Shown piece by piece: positions 1 through 5,252 of a DNA stretch of 5,638 nucleotides. The DNA lies in assembly GCA_035462845.1 (NCBI GenBank), contig DATHTV010000008.1:1-5638 (forward strand). The letters are read 5' to 3'. The notes beneath the pieces are model-generated. The model made no database searches. It had not been told where the DNA came from and saw only the letters and a program-made list of their open reading frames with translations. The translations under genes and the position numbers were made by a program. The stretch comes from DASTQL01 sp035462845. GTDB lineage: Bacteria > Actinomycetota > Actinomycetes > Jiangellales > Jiangellaceae. Numbering within the stretch: the first letter of the stretch is position 1; each line of letters starts with the position of its first letter.

Positions 1-10
1 ACGACGAGGC

Positions 11-27
11 GTCAACCCAGGGTTGAC
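11..27. promoter_or_regulatory. Operator 1: 17-bp palindrome before the Clp_N regulator gene
   Basis: GTCAACCCAGGGTTGAC is a perfect inverted repeat with 8-bp arms around a central A. Its right arm contains the TTGACG hexamer that I read as the -35 box. A second copy of the same site lies 29 bp downstream (centre to centre). The obvious binding candidate is the helix-turn-helix protein encoded immediately downstream, acting as an autorepressor; the palindrome is seen directly, the binding partner is inferred. Confidence 0.75.
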
Positions 28-60
28 GCCGACCGGGCGGTCAACCTACGGTTGACGCCA
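23..60 (+). promoter_or_regulatory. Probable leaderless sigma-A-type promoter of the Clp_N regulator
   Basis: TTGACG (23-28), an 18-bp spacer and TACGGT (47-52, fitting TAnnnT) form a housekeeping-type promoter. With the usual spacing of about 7 nt, transcription would begin at or next to position 60, which is the A of the ATG. No Shine-Dalgarno sequence precedes the start, and the second palindrome fills the space where one would be. Leaderless mRNAs are common in actinobacteria. Both hexamers lie inside or across the two palindromes, so bound protein would block RNA polymerase. Confidence 0.6.
40..56. promoter_or_regulatory. Operator 2: 17-bp palindrome overlapping the -10 box
   Basis: GTCAACCTACGGTTGAC is an inverted repeat with 7-bp arms (GTCAACC/GGTTGAC) and a TAC centre. 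The arms are identical to those of the site at 11-27. It covers the -10 hexamer TACGGT and ends 3 bp before the ATG, so occupancy would block both promoter opening and a leaderless start. Confidence 0.75.
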
Positions 61-785
61 TGACGCCACCCGCCGTCCGCCTCGCCGACCTGATCGAGCA
101 CGTCCGGGCCAAGCACCCGGACGGCGATCCCCTCGAGCACCTGTCCGACGCCGTCCTGGTCGCCGACCAGCTGGGCGAGGTGGCCGACCACCTGGTGGGC
201 CACTTCGTGGACCAGGCCCGCCGGGGCGGCGCGTCCTGGACCGAGATCGGCCGCAGCATGGGGGTGACCAAGCAGGCGGCGCAGAAGCGCTTCGTGCCGC
301 GGTCCTCGGGGGACGTCCCGGACCCGGGCAACTGGGCCCGGTTCACCGACCGGGCCCGCCAGGTCGTCACGGCCGCGCAGCGGCACGCCCGCGAGACCGG
401 CTATCCCGAGGCGGCACCGGAGCACGTGCTGCTCGCGCTGGTCGAGGACCCGGACGGCATGGCCGGCGCGGCGCTCACGGGGCAGGGCGTCGAACTGGAG
501 CAGGTGCGGTCGGCGGTCGCCGGCGCGCTCGGCCAGGGGCCCGGGGCGGCCACCGGGCACACCGGCTTCGACGGCGGCGCCCGCCAGCTGCTCGCGGTGA
601 CCGTGCGGGAGGCGGTCCGGCTCGGGCACAACGACGTCGGCACCGAGCACATCCTGCTCGCCCTGCTCGACGACGGGGGGACCGTGCCGGCCGCCCTGCT
701 GGCCGGGCTCGGGGTGACCAAGGCGCGGTCGGAGGAGCTCGTCCGCCAGGCGCTTGACCAGCTGCGGACACAGTTCGGGAACTGA
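60..785 (+). CDS. ClpC2-like regulator: helix-turn-helix plus two Clp_N repeats, no ATPase
   Basis: This 241-residue protein has a helical N-terminus, then a helix-turn-helix at about residues 58-78 (W60, IG, MGVTKQAAQKRF). Two Clp_N repeats follow at about 95-157 and 168-232, both with the EHxLLAL signature (121-127 and 196-202). There is no Walker A or B motif, so it is not an unfoldase. From residue 95 it aligns without gaps, at an offset of 90, to the N-terminal domain of mycobacterial ClpC1 as I recall it (FTDRAR, GHxxF, LGHNxxGTEHILL). Size and layout match mycobacterial ClpC2, which is reported to bind cyclomarin and to regulate itself; equivalence here is inferred. ATG at 60 is chosen because the promoter places the transcript start there and the palindromes leave no room upstream. 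Twin palindromes suggest autorepression. It probably senses ligands or partners of ClpC1 and acts in the cytoplasm. The next gene is 56 bp away and appears to be separately translated. Confidence 0.88.
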   Translation: MTPPAVRLADLIEHVRAKHPDGDPLEHLSDAVLVADQLGEVADHLVGHFVDQARRGGASWTEIGRSMGVTKQAAQKRFVPRSSGDVPDPGNWARFTDRARQVVTAAQRHARETGYPEAAPEHVLLALVEDPDGMAGAALTGQGVELEQVRSAVAGALGQGPGAATGHTGFDGGARQLLAVTVREAVRLGHNDVGTEHILLALLDDGGTVPAALLAGLGVTKARSEELVRQALDQLRTQFGN

Positions 786-788
786 CTC

Positions 789-803
789 CGTACGGCGTAC
801 GTT
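789..803 (+). promoter_or_regulatory. Possible promoter or operator before the DUF5701 gene
   Basis: CGTACGGCGTACG (789-801) is a perfect 13-bp inverted repeat with a central G. It overlaps TACGTT (798-803), which fits the TAnnnT -10 pattern. No convincing -35 box is present at the right distance (TTCGGG at 774-779 is poor). The gene may instead be read through from the upstream gene, since no terminator separates them. Confidence 0.3.
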
Positions 804-841
804 GTTGTAGTACGACGAACGCCGACGGAAGGGGCCCCGCC

Positions 842-1477
842 GTGGACTTCGACGCCGCCGCCGAGTTCGACCGCCAGGTCGGCACGCTGCTCGAGCTGCG
901 GTATCCGGCCCTGGCCGGCCTGCCCGCCGCCGACTTCGCGGCGCTGCTCGCTCCGCTGCGGGCCGCCGCGGAGTCGTGCGGCGGCGCCCCGGCCACGCCG
1001 GACCGGGTGCCCTTCGTCGTGGTGGTGCCGGCCAAGCTGGTGCCGACCGCGGCCGCGATGCCGCTGACCGCGCTGCGGGGAAGGCCCGGCGCGGTGTCCC
1101 GGCTCCTGCCGGACGTGGAGCGCTTCGTGCCGACCGAGCTCGCGCCGGCGCCGGCCGGGGAGCCCTACCTGATGGTCGACGTGGACCGGGGCGCCGAGTT
1201 CCGCAACCGGCCGCCGGACGCCGCGCTGCCCGTCATCACCGGGCGCGGCCGCAGCCCGCTGACCGTGGACGACGGTGTGGCGTTGGTCACCCACTTCCCC
1301 TCGACGCTGGCCAAGAACCTCTGCTTCTCGCTCGCCGGCTCCCGGTGCGGCGACCGCCGGGTGCCCGCCTTGTGGATCAGCAAGGGCGCGCCTGTACTGG
1401 GCTGGTGCGGGGCGGGCAACCCGCACACCTGGCTCGGGGTGGCGTCCTGCACGGGCCGCGTCGGCCTCCCGGCGTAG
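842..1477 (+). CDS. DUF5701 family protein
   Basis: This 211-residue protein has no signal peptide or membrane segment and is probably cytoplasmic. I recognise the C-terminal block (about residues 134-206) as that of actinobacterial DUF5701 proteins. It comprises GRSPLTVDDG, then CFSLAGSRCGDRRVPALWIS, then GWC, GNPHTWLG and a final SC. Four cysteines (161, 169, 189, 203) and H195 cluster there and could bind metal or form disulfides, but no function is established for the family to my knowledge. The start is GTG at 842, supported by GGAAGGGG at 827-834, 7 nt upstream. The first 130 residues are more variable and Ala/Pro-rich. It lies 56 bp after the Clp_N regulator on the same strand, so co-transcription is possible, but the good ribosome binding site argues for independent translation. 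Family assignment is from remembered motifs; the role is unknown. Confidence 0.85.
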   Translation: MDFDAAAEFDRQVGTLLELRYPALAGLPAADFAALLAPLRAAAESCGGAPATPDRVPFVVVVPAKLVPTAAAMPLTALRGRPGAVSRLLPDVERFVPTELAPAPAGEPYLMVDVDRGAEFRNRPPDAALPVITGRGRSPLTVDDGVALVTHFPSTLAKNLCFSLAGSRCGDRRVPALWISKGAPVLGWCGAGNPHTWLGVASCTGRVGLPA

Positions 1478-1518
1478 CAGCTTCTTGCCACGCCGGTTGC
1501 TCCTTCGGAGGTTGCAGC

Positions 1519-1559
1519 GGTTACCGACGAGTAATATCGTCGGGGTTACCGACCAGTAG
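1519..1559 (+). promoter_or_regulatory. fadE5-like promoter with two flanking operator repeats
   Basis: GGTTACCGACGAGTAA (1519-1534) and GGTTACCGACCAGTAG (1544-1559) are direct repeats with 14 of 16 bases identical, 25 bp apart start to start. Each is itself a loose inverted repeat (TTAC...GTAA, TAC...GTA). TAATAT at 1532-1537 is an almost consensus -10 box between them, with no good -35 box. The arrangement suggests a repressor, perhaps TetR-type responding to acyl-CoA, that covers the -10 and start point near 1544. The regulator's identity is inference. Confidence 0.55.
1524..1543. repeat. Inverted repeat centred on the TAATAT box
   Basis: CCGACGA (1524-1530) and TCGTCGG (1537-1543) are perfect 7-bp complementary arms around GTAATA. 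The axis lies inside the -10 region of the acyl-CoA dehydrogenase promoter. It could be a further dimer-binding site; it is not a credible terminator because no T-run follows. Confidence 0.5.
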
Positions 1560-1582
1560 CGAGCGGAAGGTTCCCCGGCGCG

Positions 1583-3412
1583 ATGGGCCACTACCGGAGC
1601 AATCTGCGGGACATCGAGTTCACCCTGTTCGAGGTCTTCCGGGTGGGCGAGCGGCTCGGCAAGGGCCCCTTCGCCGCCGTCGACGAGGAGACCGCCCGCG
1701 GCATCCTCGTCGAGATGGAGCGGCTGGCCTCGGGCCCGGTCGCCGAGTCGCTGCTGGACGCCGACCGGCACCCCCCGGTCTTCGACCCGGAGACCAACAC
1801 CGTGACGCTGCCCGAGTCGTTCAAGAGGTCCTTCAAGGCCTACATGGACGCCGAGTGGTGGCGCATGCAGCTGCCCGAGGAGATCGGCGGCACCGTCGTC
1901 CCGTCCTCGCTGAAGTGGGGCGCCGAGGAGATGATCCTCGGGGCCAACCCGGGCGTCCACCTGTACGCGTCGGGCATGCCGATGGCCCACCTGCTCTACC
2001 GGCTCGGCAACCTGGAGCAGCAGCAGTGGGCGCGCTGGGCGGTGGAGAAGCGCTGGGGGTCGACCATGGTGCTGACCGAGCCGGACGCCGGCTCCGACGT
2101 CGGCGCCGGCCGGACCAGGGCCGTGCAGCAGCCGGACGGCACCTGGCACATCGAGGGCGTCAAGCGCTTCATCACCTCCGGCGAGCACGACCTCTCCGAC
2201 AACATCCTGCACCTCGTGCTCGCCCGCCCCGAGGGCGCCGGTCCGGGCACCAAGGGGCTGTCGATGTTCCTGGTGCCGAAGTTCCACGTCGACCTGGCGA
2301 CCGGGGAGCTCGGCGAGCGCAACGGCGTCTACGCGACCAACGTCGAGAAGAAGATGGGCCTCAAGATCTCGACGACCTGCGAGCTGCGCTTCGGCGAGAA
2401 GCACCCGGCCGTCGGCTGGCTGGTCGGCGACCAGCACAACGGCATCTGGCAGATGTTCAAGGTGATCGAGAACGCGCGGATGATGGTCGGCGCCAAGGCC
2501 ATCGCGACGCTGTCGGCCGGCTACCTCACCGCGCTGGACTACGCGAAGACGCGGGTGCAGAGCGCCGACCTCACCCAGATGACCGACAAGACCGCGCCGC
2601 GGGTCACGATCCTCCCCCACCCGGACGTGCGCCGGATGCTCATGCTGCAGAAGGCGTACGCGGAGGGCCTGCGGGCGCTGATGCTCTACACGGCGACCCA
2701 GCAGGACGCGGTACAGGAGGCCTTCCTCACCGGGGGCACCGACGAGGCCGCGGAGCGGCTCAACGACCTGCTCCTCCCGCTGGTCAAGGGCGTCGGCTCC
2801 GAGCGGTCGTACGAGCTGCTGTCCCTGTCGCTGCAGGTGCTCGGGGGCTCCGGCTACCTGCAGGACTACCCGATCGAGCAGTACGTCCGGGACGCCAAGA
2901 TCGACACCCTGTACGAGGGGACCACGTCGATCCAGGGCCTGGACCTCTTCTTCCGCAAGATCGTCCGGGACAAGGGCTCGGCGCTGACCACCCTGTTCGG
3001 GGCGATCGGGGAGTTCGCGGGCAGCGAGGACGGCAACGGGCGGCTGAAGGAGGAGCGGACGCTGCTCGCGACCGCGCTGGCCGACGTGCAGGCGATGATC
3101 GGCGCGATGGCCGGCTTCCTGACCTCTGCACAGGAGGACGTGCGCAACGTCTACAAGGTCGGGCAGAACACCACCCGCCTGCTGCTCTCGCTGGGCGACC
3201 TGGTGATCGGCTGGCTGCTGCTGCGGCAGGCGGCGGTGGCGCTCGACGCGCTGGACGGCGGGCCGGCGGCGAAGGACCGGGCGTTCTACGAGGGCAAGGT
3301 GGCGGCGGCCCGGTTCTTCGCGGCCACGGTGCTGCCGGAGCTGGCAGCCCGCCGGCTGGTGGCCGAGCGCACCGACAACGCGCTGATGGACGTGCCGGAG
3401 GAGAGCTTCTGA
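1583..3412 (+). CDS. fadE5: FadE5-type acyl-CoA dehydrogenase
   Basis: This 609-residue FAD-dependent enzyme introduces the trans-2,3 double bond into acyl-CoA, the first step of beta-oxidation, and passes electrons to ETF. The N-terminal half carries TEPDAGSD (165-172), the flavin/substrate loop of the family, within a WGSTMVLTEPDAGSDVGA context. LGGSGYLQDYPIEQYVRD (420-437) is followed by LYEGTT, where E445 is in the position of the catalytic base (Glu376 in medium-chain dehydrogenase). An extra C-terminal helical domain (about 475-600) makes it longer than the roughly 380-residue classical enzymes. It resembles Mycobacterium tuberculosis FadE5 (about 611 residues) throughout, from MGHYRSN to the acidic C-terminus, as far as I remember that sequence. 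FadE5-type enzymes accept a broad range of chain lengths; that is family knowledge, not visible here. The ATG at 1583 matches the FadE5 N-terminus; GGAAGG at 1565-1570 lies 12 nt upstream, rather far. The gene is flanked by its own promoter and terminator, so it is probably monocistronic. Confidence 0.95.
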   Translation: MGHYRSNLRDIEFTLFEVFRVGERLGKGPFAAVDEETARGILVEMERLASGPVAESLLDADRHPPVFDPETNTVTLPESFKRSFKAYMDAEWWRMQLPEEIGGTVVPSSLKWGAEEMILGANPGVHLYASGMPMAHLLYRLGNLEQQQWARWAVEKRWGSTMVLTEPDAGSDVGAGRTRAVQQPDGTWHIEGVKRFITSGEHDLSDNILHLVLARPEGAGPGTKGLSMFLVPKFHVDLATGELGERNGVYATNVEKKMGLKISTTCELRFGEKHPAVGWLVGDQHNGIWQMFKVIENARMMVGAKAIATLSAGYLTALDYAKTRVQSADLTQMTDKTAPRVTILPHPDVRRMLMLQKAYAEGLRALMLYTATQQDAVQEAFLTGGTDEAAERLNDLLLPLVKGVGSERSYELLSLSLQVLGGSGYLQDYPIEQYVRDAKIDTLYEGTTSIQGLDLFFRKIVRDKGSALTTLFGAIGEFAGSEDGNGRLKEERTLLATALADVQAMIGAMAGFLTSAQEDVRNVYKVGQNTTRLLLSLGDLVIGWLLLRQAAVALDALDGGPAAKDRAFYEGKVAAARFFAATVLPELAARRLVAERTDNALMDVPEESF

Positions 3413-3434
3413 GGCGTCGCCTCCCGCGGCAGGA

Positions 3435-3465
3435 CGGGCCGGGACCGCTCGTCGGTCCCGGCCCG
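3435..3465 (+). terminator. GC-rich hairpin terminator after the acyl-CoA dehydrogenase gene
   Basis: A perfect 12-bp stem is formed by 3435-3446 (CGGGCCGGGACC) and 3454-3465 (GGTCCCGGCCCG) with a 7-nt loop, 23 bp after the stop codon. Only a short GTTT follows (3471-3474), so it is not a classical intrinsic terminator. Stems without a U-tract are common as terminators in actinobacteria. Confidence 0.65.
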
Positions 3466-3519
3466 GTCGCGTTTGCGGGCCCGGCCCGGTCGCGTGCGGG
3501 CCGTGCGGTCGTGCGGGCC
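3457..3519. repeat. GC-rich short direct repeats downstream of the terminator
   Basis: CCCGGCCCGGTCGCGT occurs exactly at 3457-3472 and 3480-3495, and TGCGGGCC occurs at 3474, 3495 and 3512. The first copy overlaps the right arm of the terminator stem. The block sits in the 205-bp gap between the dehydrogenase stop (3412) and the DGPF gene (3618). I see no small gene in this gap; its 3' part holds the ECF promoter. The repeats may come from local slippage. Confidence 0.55.
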
Positions 3520-3554
3520 GGCCCGAGCGCTCCCGGAAGAATCCTCGGGGTCGA

Positions 3555-3581
3555 TGTCGAGATCGGCGGTGCCCGGTCGAC
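3555..3581 (+). promoter_or_regulatory. ECF42-type promoter of the DGPF/sigma operon
   Basis: TGTCGA (3555-3560), 17 bp, then CGAC (3578-3581) fits the bipartite motif reported for ECF42 sigma factors (TGTCGA at -35, CGA/TC at -10). Transcription would begin near 3587-3590, giving a leader of about 30 nt that contains the GAGGAG ribosome binding site at 3607-3612. Because the operon encodes an ECF42 factor, this implies positive autoregulation. The motif is seen; the consensus comes from my memory of published work on Streptomyces venezuelae. Confidence 0.75.
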
Positions 3582-3617
3582 GCGTTGGCGTACGACACCG
3601 ACGACCGAGGAGTTCCC

Positions 3618-3971
3618 ATGCGAGTGATGACCCTGATCAAGTCCAGCGAGCAGCTCGGCGAGCCGCCGGCGTCCTTCTGGGCCGAGATGGACAAGAGCCT
3701 GCCGGAGATCGACGCGACCATCACGATGATCGGCACCGGCCAGCTGCTGCCCAGCTCGGTCGCCGGTGCCCTGGTGCGCTCGTCCGGCGGGCGGTCCACC
3801 GTGCTGGACGGGCCGTTCACCGAGGCCAAGGAGCTGGTCGGCGGCTACTCGATCATCGAGGTGGAGACGTTCGCCGAGGCCGTCGAGGCGGCTCGGAAGT
3901 TCGTGGCGATCCACGAGCGCAGCTGGCCCGGCTGGTCGGGAGAGGCGGAGGTCCGCCAGCTCGCGGACTGA
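3618..3971 (+). CDS. DGPF-domain (YciI/YCII family) protein
   Basis: This 117-residue single-domain cytoplasmic protein has the ferredoxin-like YCII/DGPF fold of PF03795. The name-giving motif is at residues 64-67 (LDGPF, followed by TEAKEL and VGGY at 74-77). An N-terminal strand MRVMTLIKSSEQ and a C-terminal amphipathic helix (85-98) are typical. DGPF proteins are encoded next to ECF42 sigma factors across actinobacteria and other phyla and are their main known targets; their biochemical function is not established. The ATG at 3618 has GAGGAG 5 nt upstream (3607-3612). An in-frame TTG at 3585 would add 11 residues but falls at or before the predicted transcript start, so it is rejected. The sigma gene follows after 54 bp on the same strand. 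Confidence in the family is high, in any function low. Confidence 0.93.
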   Translation: MRVMTLIKSSEQLGEPPASFWAEMDKSLPEIDATITMIGTGQLLPSSVAGALVRSSGGRSTVLDGPFTEAKELVGGYSIIEVETFAEAVEAARKFVAIHERSWPGWSGEAEVRQLAD

Positions 3972-4007
3972 CCGCCGGGCGGTCCGCCTTGCGGGCGACG
4001 GCTCGCC
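3970..4007 (+). other. Two stem-loops in the DGPF-sigma intergenic gap
   Basis: GACCGC-CGG-GCGGTC (3970-3984) is a 6-bp stem beginning inside the DGPF stop codon. GGCGA-CGGC-TCGCC (3994-4007) is a second, 5-bp stem. Together they fill most of the 54-bp gap before the GTG start of the sigma gene, which lacks a clear Shine-Dalgarno sequence. They could lower sigma factor synthesis relative to the DGPF protein by partial termination or by hiding the start. This is inference; such short stems are also frequent by chance at this G+C content. Confidence 0.35.
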
Positions 4008-4025
4008 GGGGTCTCATCGCGAGTC

Positions 4026-5252
4026 GTGGCACCAGTCGACCCGTACGAGGCGATCACCGCCGTCTGGCGGGCCGAGGCGGCCCGGCTCGTCGCCGGGCTG
4101 ACGCGGATGACGCACGACCTCGCGCTGGCCGAGGACCTGGCGCAGGACGCGCTCGTCTCGGCCCTGGAGCAGTGGCCGGAGTCAGGCGTCCCGGACAACC
4201 CGGGCGCCTGGCTCATGGCCGTGTCCAAGCGCCGCGCCGTCGACCACTTCCGCCGGGCGTCACGGCTGCGCGAGCTGAGCCCGGCGCTGGTCGCGGAGTC
4301 GGAGATGCCTGACCTGGATGCCGCCGTCGACTTCATCCCCGACGACGTGCTGCGGCTGATGTTCGTGTCCTGCCACCCGGTGCTCACGCCCGAGACCCGG
4401 GTGGCGCTCACCCTGCGGCTGGTCGGCGGGCTGAGCACGCGCGAGATCGCCCGGGCGTACCTCTCCGCCGAGGCGACCGTCGCCCAGCGGATCAGCCGGG
4501 CCAAGCGGACGCTCGCCGACGCCGGCGTGCCGTTCGAGGTGCCGACCGGCCCGGAGCGGGCGGCCCGGCACGCCTCCGTGCTGGAGGGGGGCTCCCTGGT
4601 GTTCAACGAGGGCTACTCGGCGACGGCGGGCGACGACTGGCTGCGGCCGGCACTGTGCGACGAGGCCGTCCGGCTCGGTCGGCTGCTGGTCTCGCTCGCG
4701 CCGCGGGAGCCGGAGGCGTACGGGCTGCTCGCCCTGATGGAGCTGCAGGCGGCCCGGACCCCGGCCCGGGTCGGGCCGGGCGGTGAGCCGGTGCTGCTGG
4801 CCGACCAGGACCGGTCGCGCTGGGACGGCGCGCTGATCGCTGCCGGGCTCGCGTCGCTGGACCGGGCGGTCGAGCTCGGCGGCGGGCCGTACACCCTGCA
4901 GGCGTCGATCGCGGCCTGTCACGCGCGGGCGCCGTCGGTCGCGGAGACGGACTGGGTCCGGATCGCCGGGCTGTACGAGTCGCTGGCGGCGCTGACCGGG
5001 TCGCCGGTGGTGGAGCTGAACCGGGCGGTCGCGGTGTCCCGAGCGTACGGGCCGGCGGCCGGGCTCGCCCTGGTCGACCAGCTGGCGTCCGTGCCGGCGC
5101 TGCGGGACTACCACCTGCTGCCGAGCGTGCGCGGCGACCTGCTCGCCTCGCTCGGGCGGCACGACGAGGCCCGGGCCGAGTTCGCGCGGGCGGCGGCGCT
5201 GGCCACCAACGAGCAGGAGCGGGCCCTGCTGCGGGCGCGGGCTAGCTCGTGA
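4026..5252 (+). CDS. ECF42-type RNA polymerase sigma factor with long C-terminal extension
   Basis: This 408-residue protein is about twice the length of a classical ECF sigma factor. Region 2 lies at about residues 10-78 (AEDLAQDALVSALEQWP, then PGAWLMAVSKRRAVDHFRR). The linker D96-P118 (DLDAAVDFIPDDVLRLMF then CHP) is typical of this group. Region 4 with its helix-turn-helix lies at about 122-165 (LSTREIARAYLSAEATVAQRISRAK). The extension starts near 180, contains LVFNEGYSAT (191-200, DUF6596 type), and continues as helical, TPR-like repeats to the end. In ECF42 factors the extension is reported to be needed for activity, and no anti-sigma gene is linked; none is seen here. It follows the DGPF gene and probably transcribes that operon through the site at 3555-3581. 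The GTG start at 4026 has no clear Shine-Dalgarno, but no in-frame start lies closer to the DGPF stop. The stop overlaps the convergent gene by 11 bp. Confidence 0.93.
   Translation: MAPVDPYEAITAVWRAEAARLVAGLTRMTHDLALAEDLAQDALVSALEQWPESGVPDNPGAWLMAVSKRRAVDHFRRASRLRELSPALVAESEMPDLDAAVDFIPDDVLRLMFVSCHPVLTPETRVALTLRLVGGLSTREIARAYLSAEATVAQRISRAKRTLADAGVPFEVPTGPERAARHASVLEGGSLVFNEGYSATAGDDWLRPALCDEAVRLGRLLVSLAPREPEAYGLLALMELQAARTPARVGPGGEPVLLADQDRSRWDGALIAAGLASLDRAVELGGGPYTLQASIAACHARAPSVAETDWVRIAGLYESLAALTGSPVVELNRAVAVSRAYGPAAGLALVDQLASVPALRDYHLLPSVRGDLLASLGRHDEARAEFARAAALATNEQERALLRARASS

Noticed and set aside
2259..2264. Second TGTCGA as an ECF42 promoter
   Set aside because: It is inside the acyl-CoA dehydrogenase coding sequence and has TTC, not CGA/TC, at the -10 distance.
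3585..3617. Upstream TTG start for the DGPF gene
   Set aside because: It lies at or before the predicted transcript start of the ECF promoter and lacks a ribosome binding site, whereas ATG 3618 has GAGGAG at 5 nt and matches the usual N-terminus.
976..3627. Plus-strand open frame of 883 codons
   Set aside because: It is an out-of-frame shadow of the DUF5701 and acyl-CoA dehydrogenase genes with low-complexity Arg/Ala/Gly composition.
401..3829. Minus-strand open frame of 1142 codons spanning several genes
   Set aside because: It lies antisense to three genes with recognisable families, and its translation is Arg/Gly/Pro-rich without domains. Long antisense frames are expected at this G+C content.
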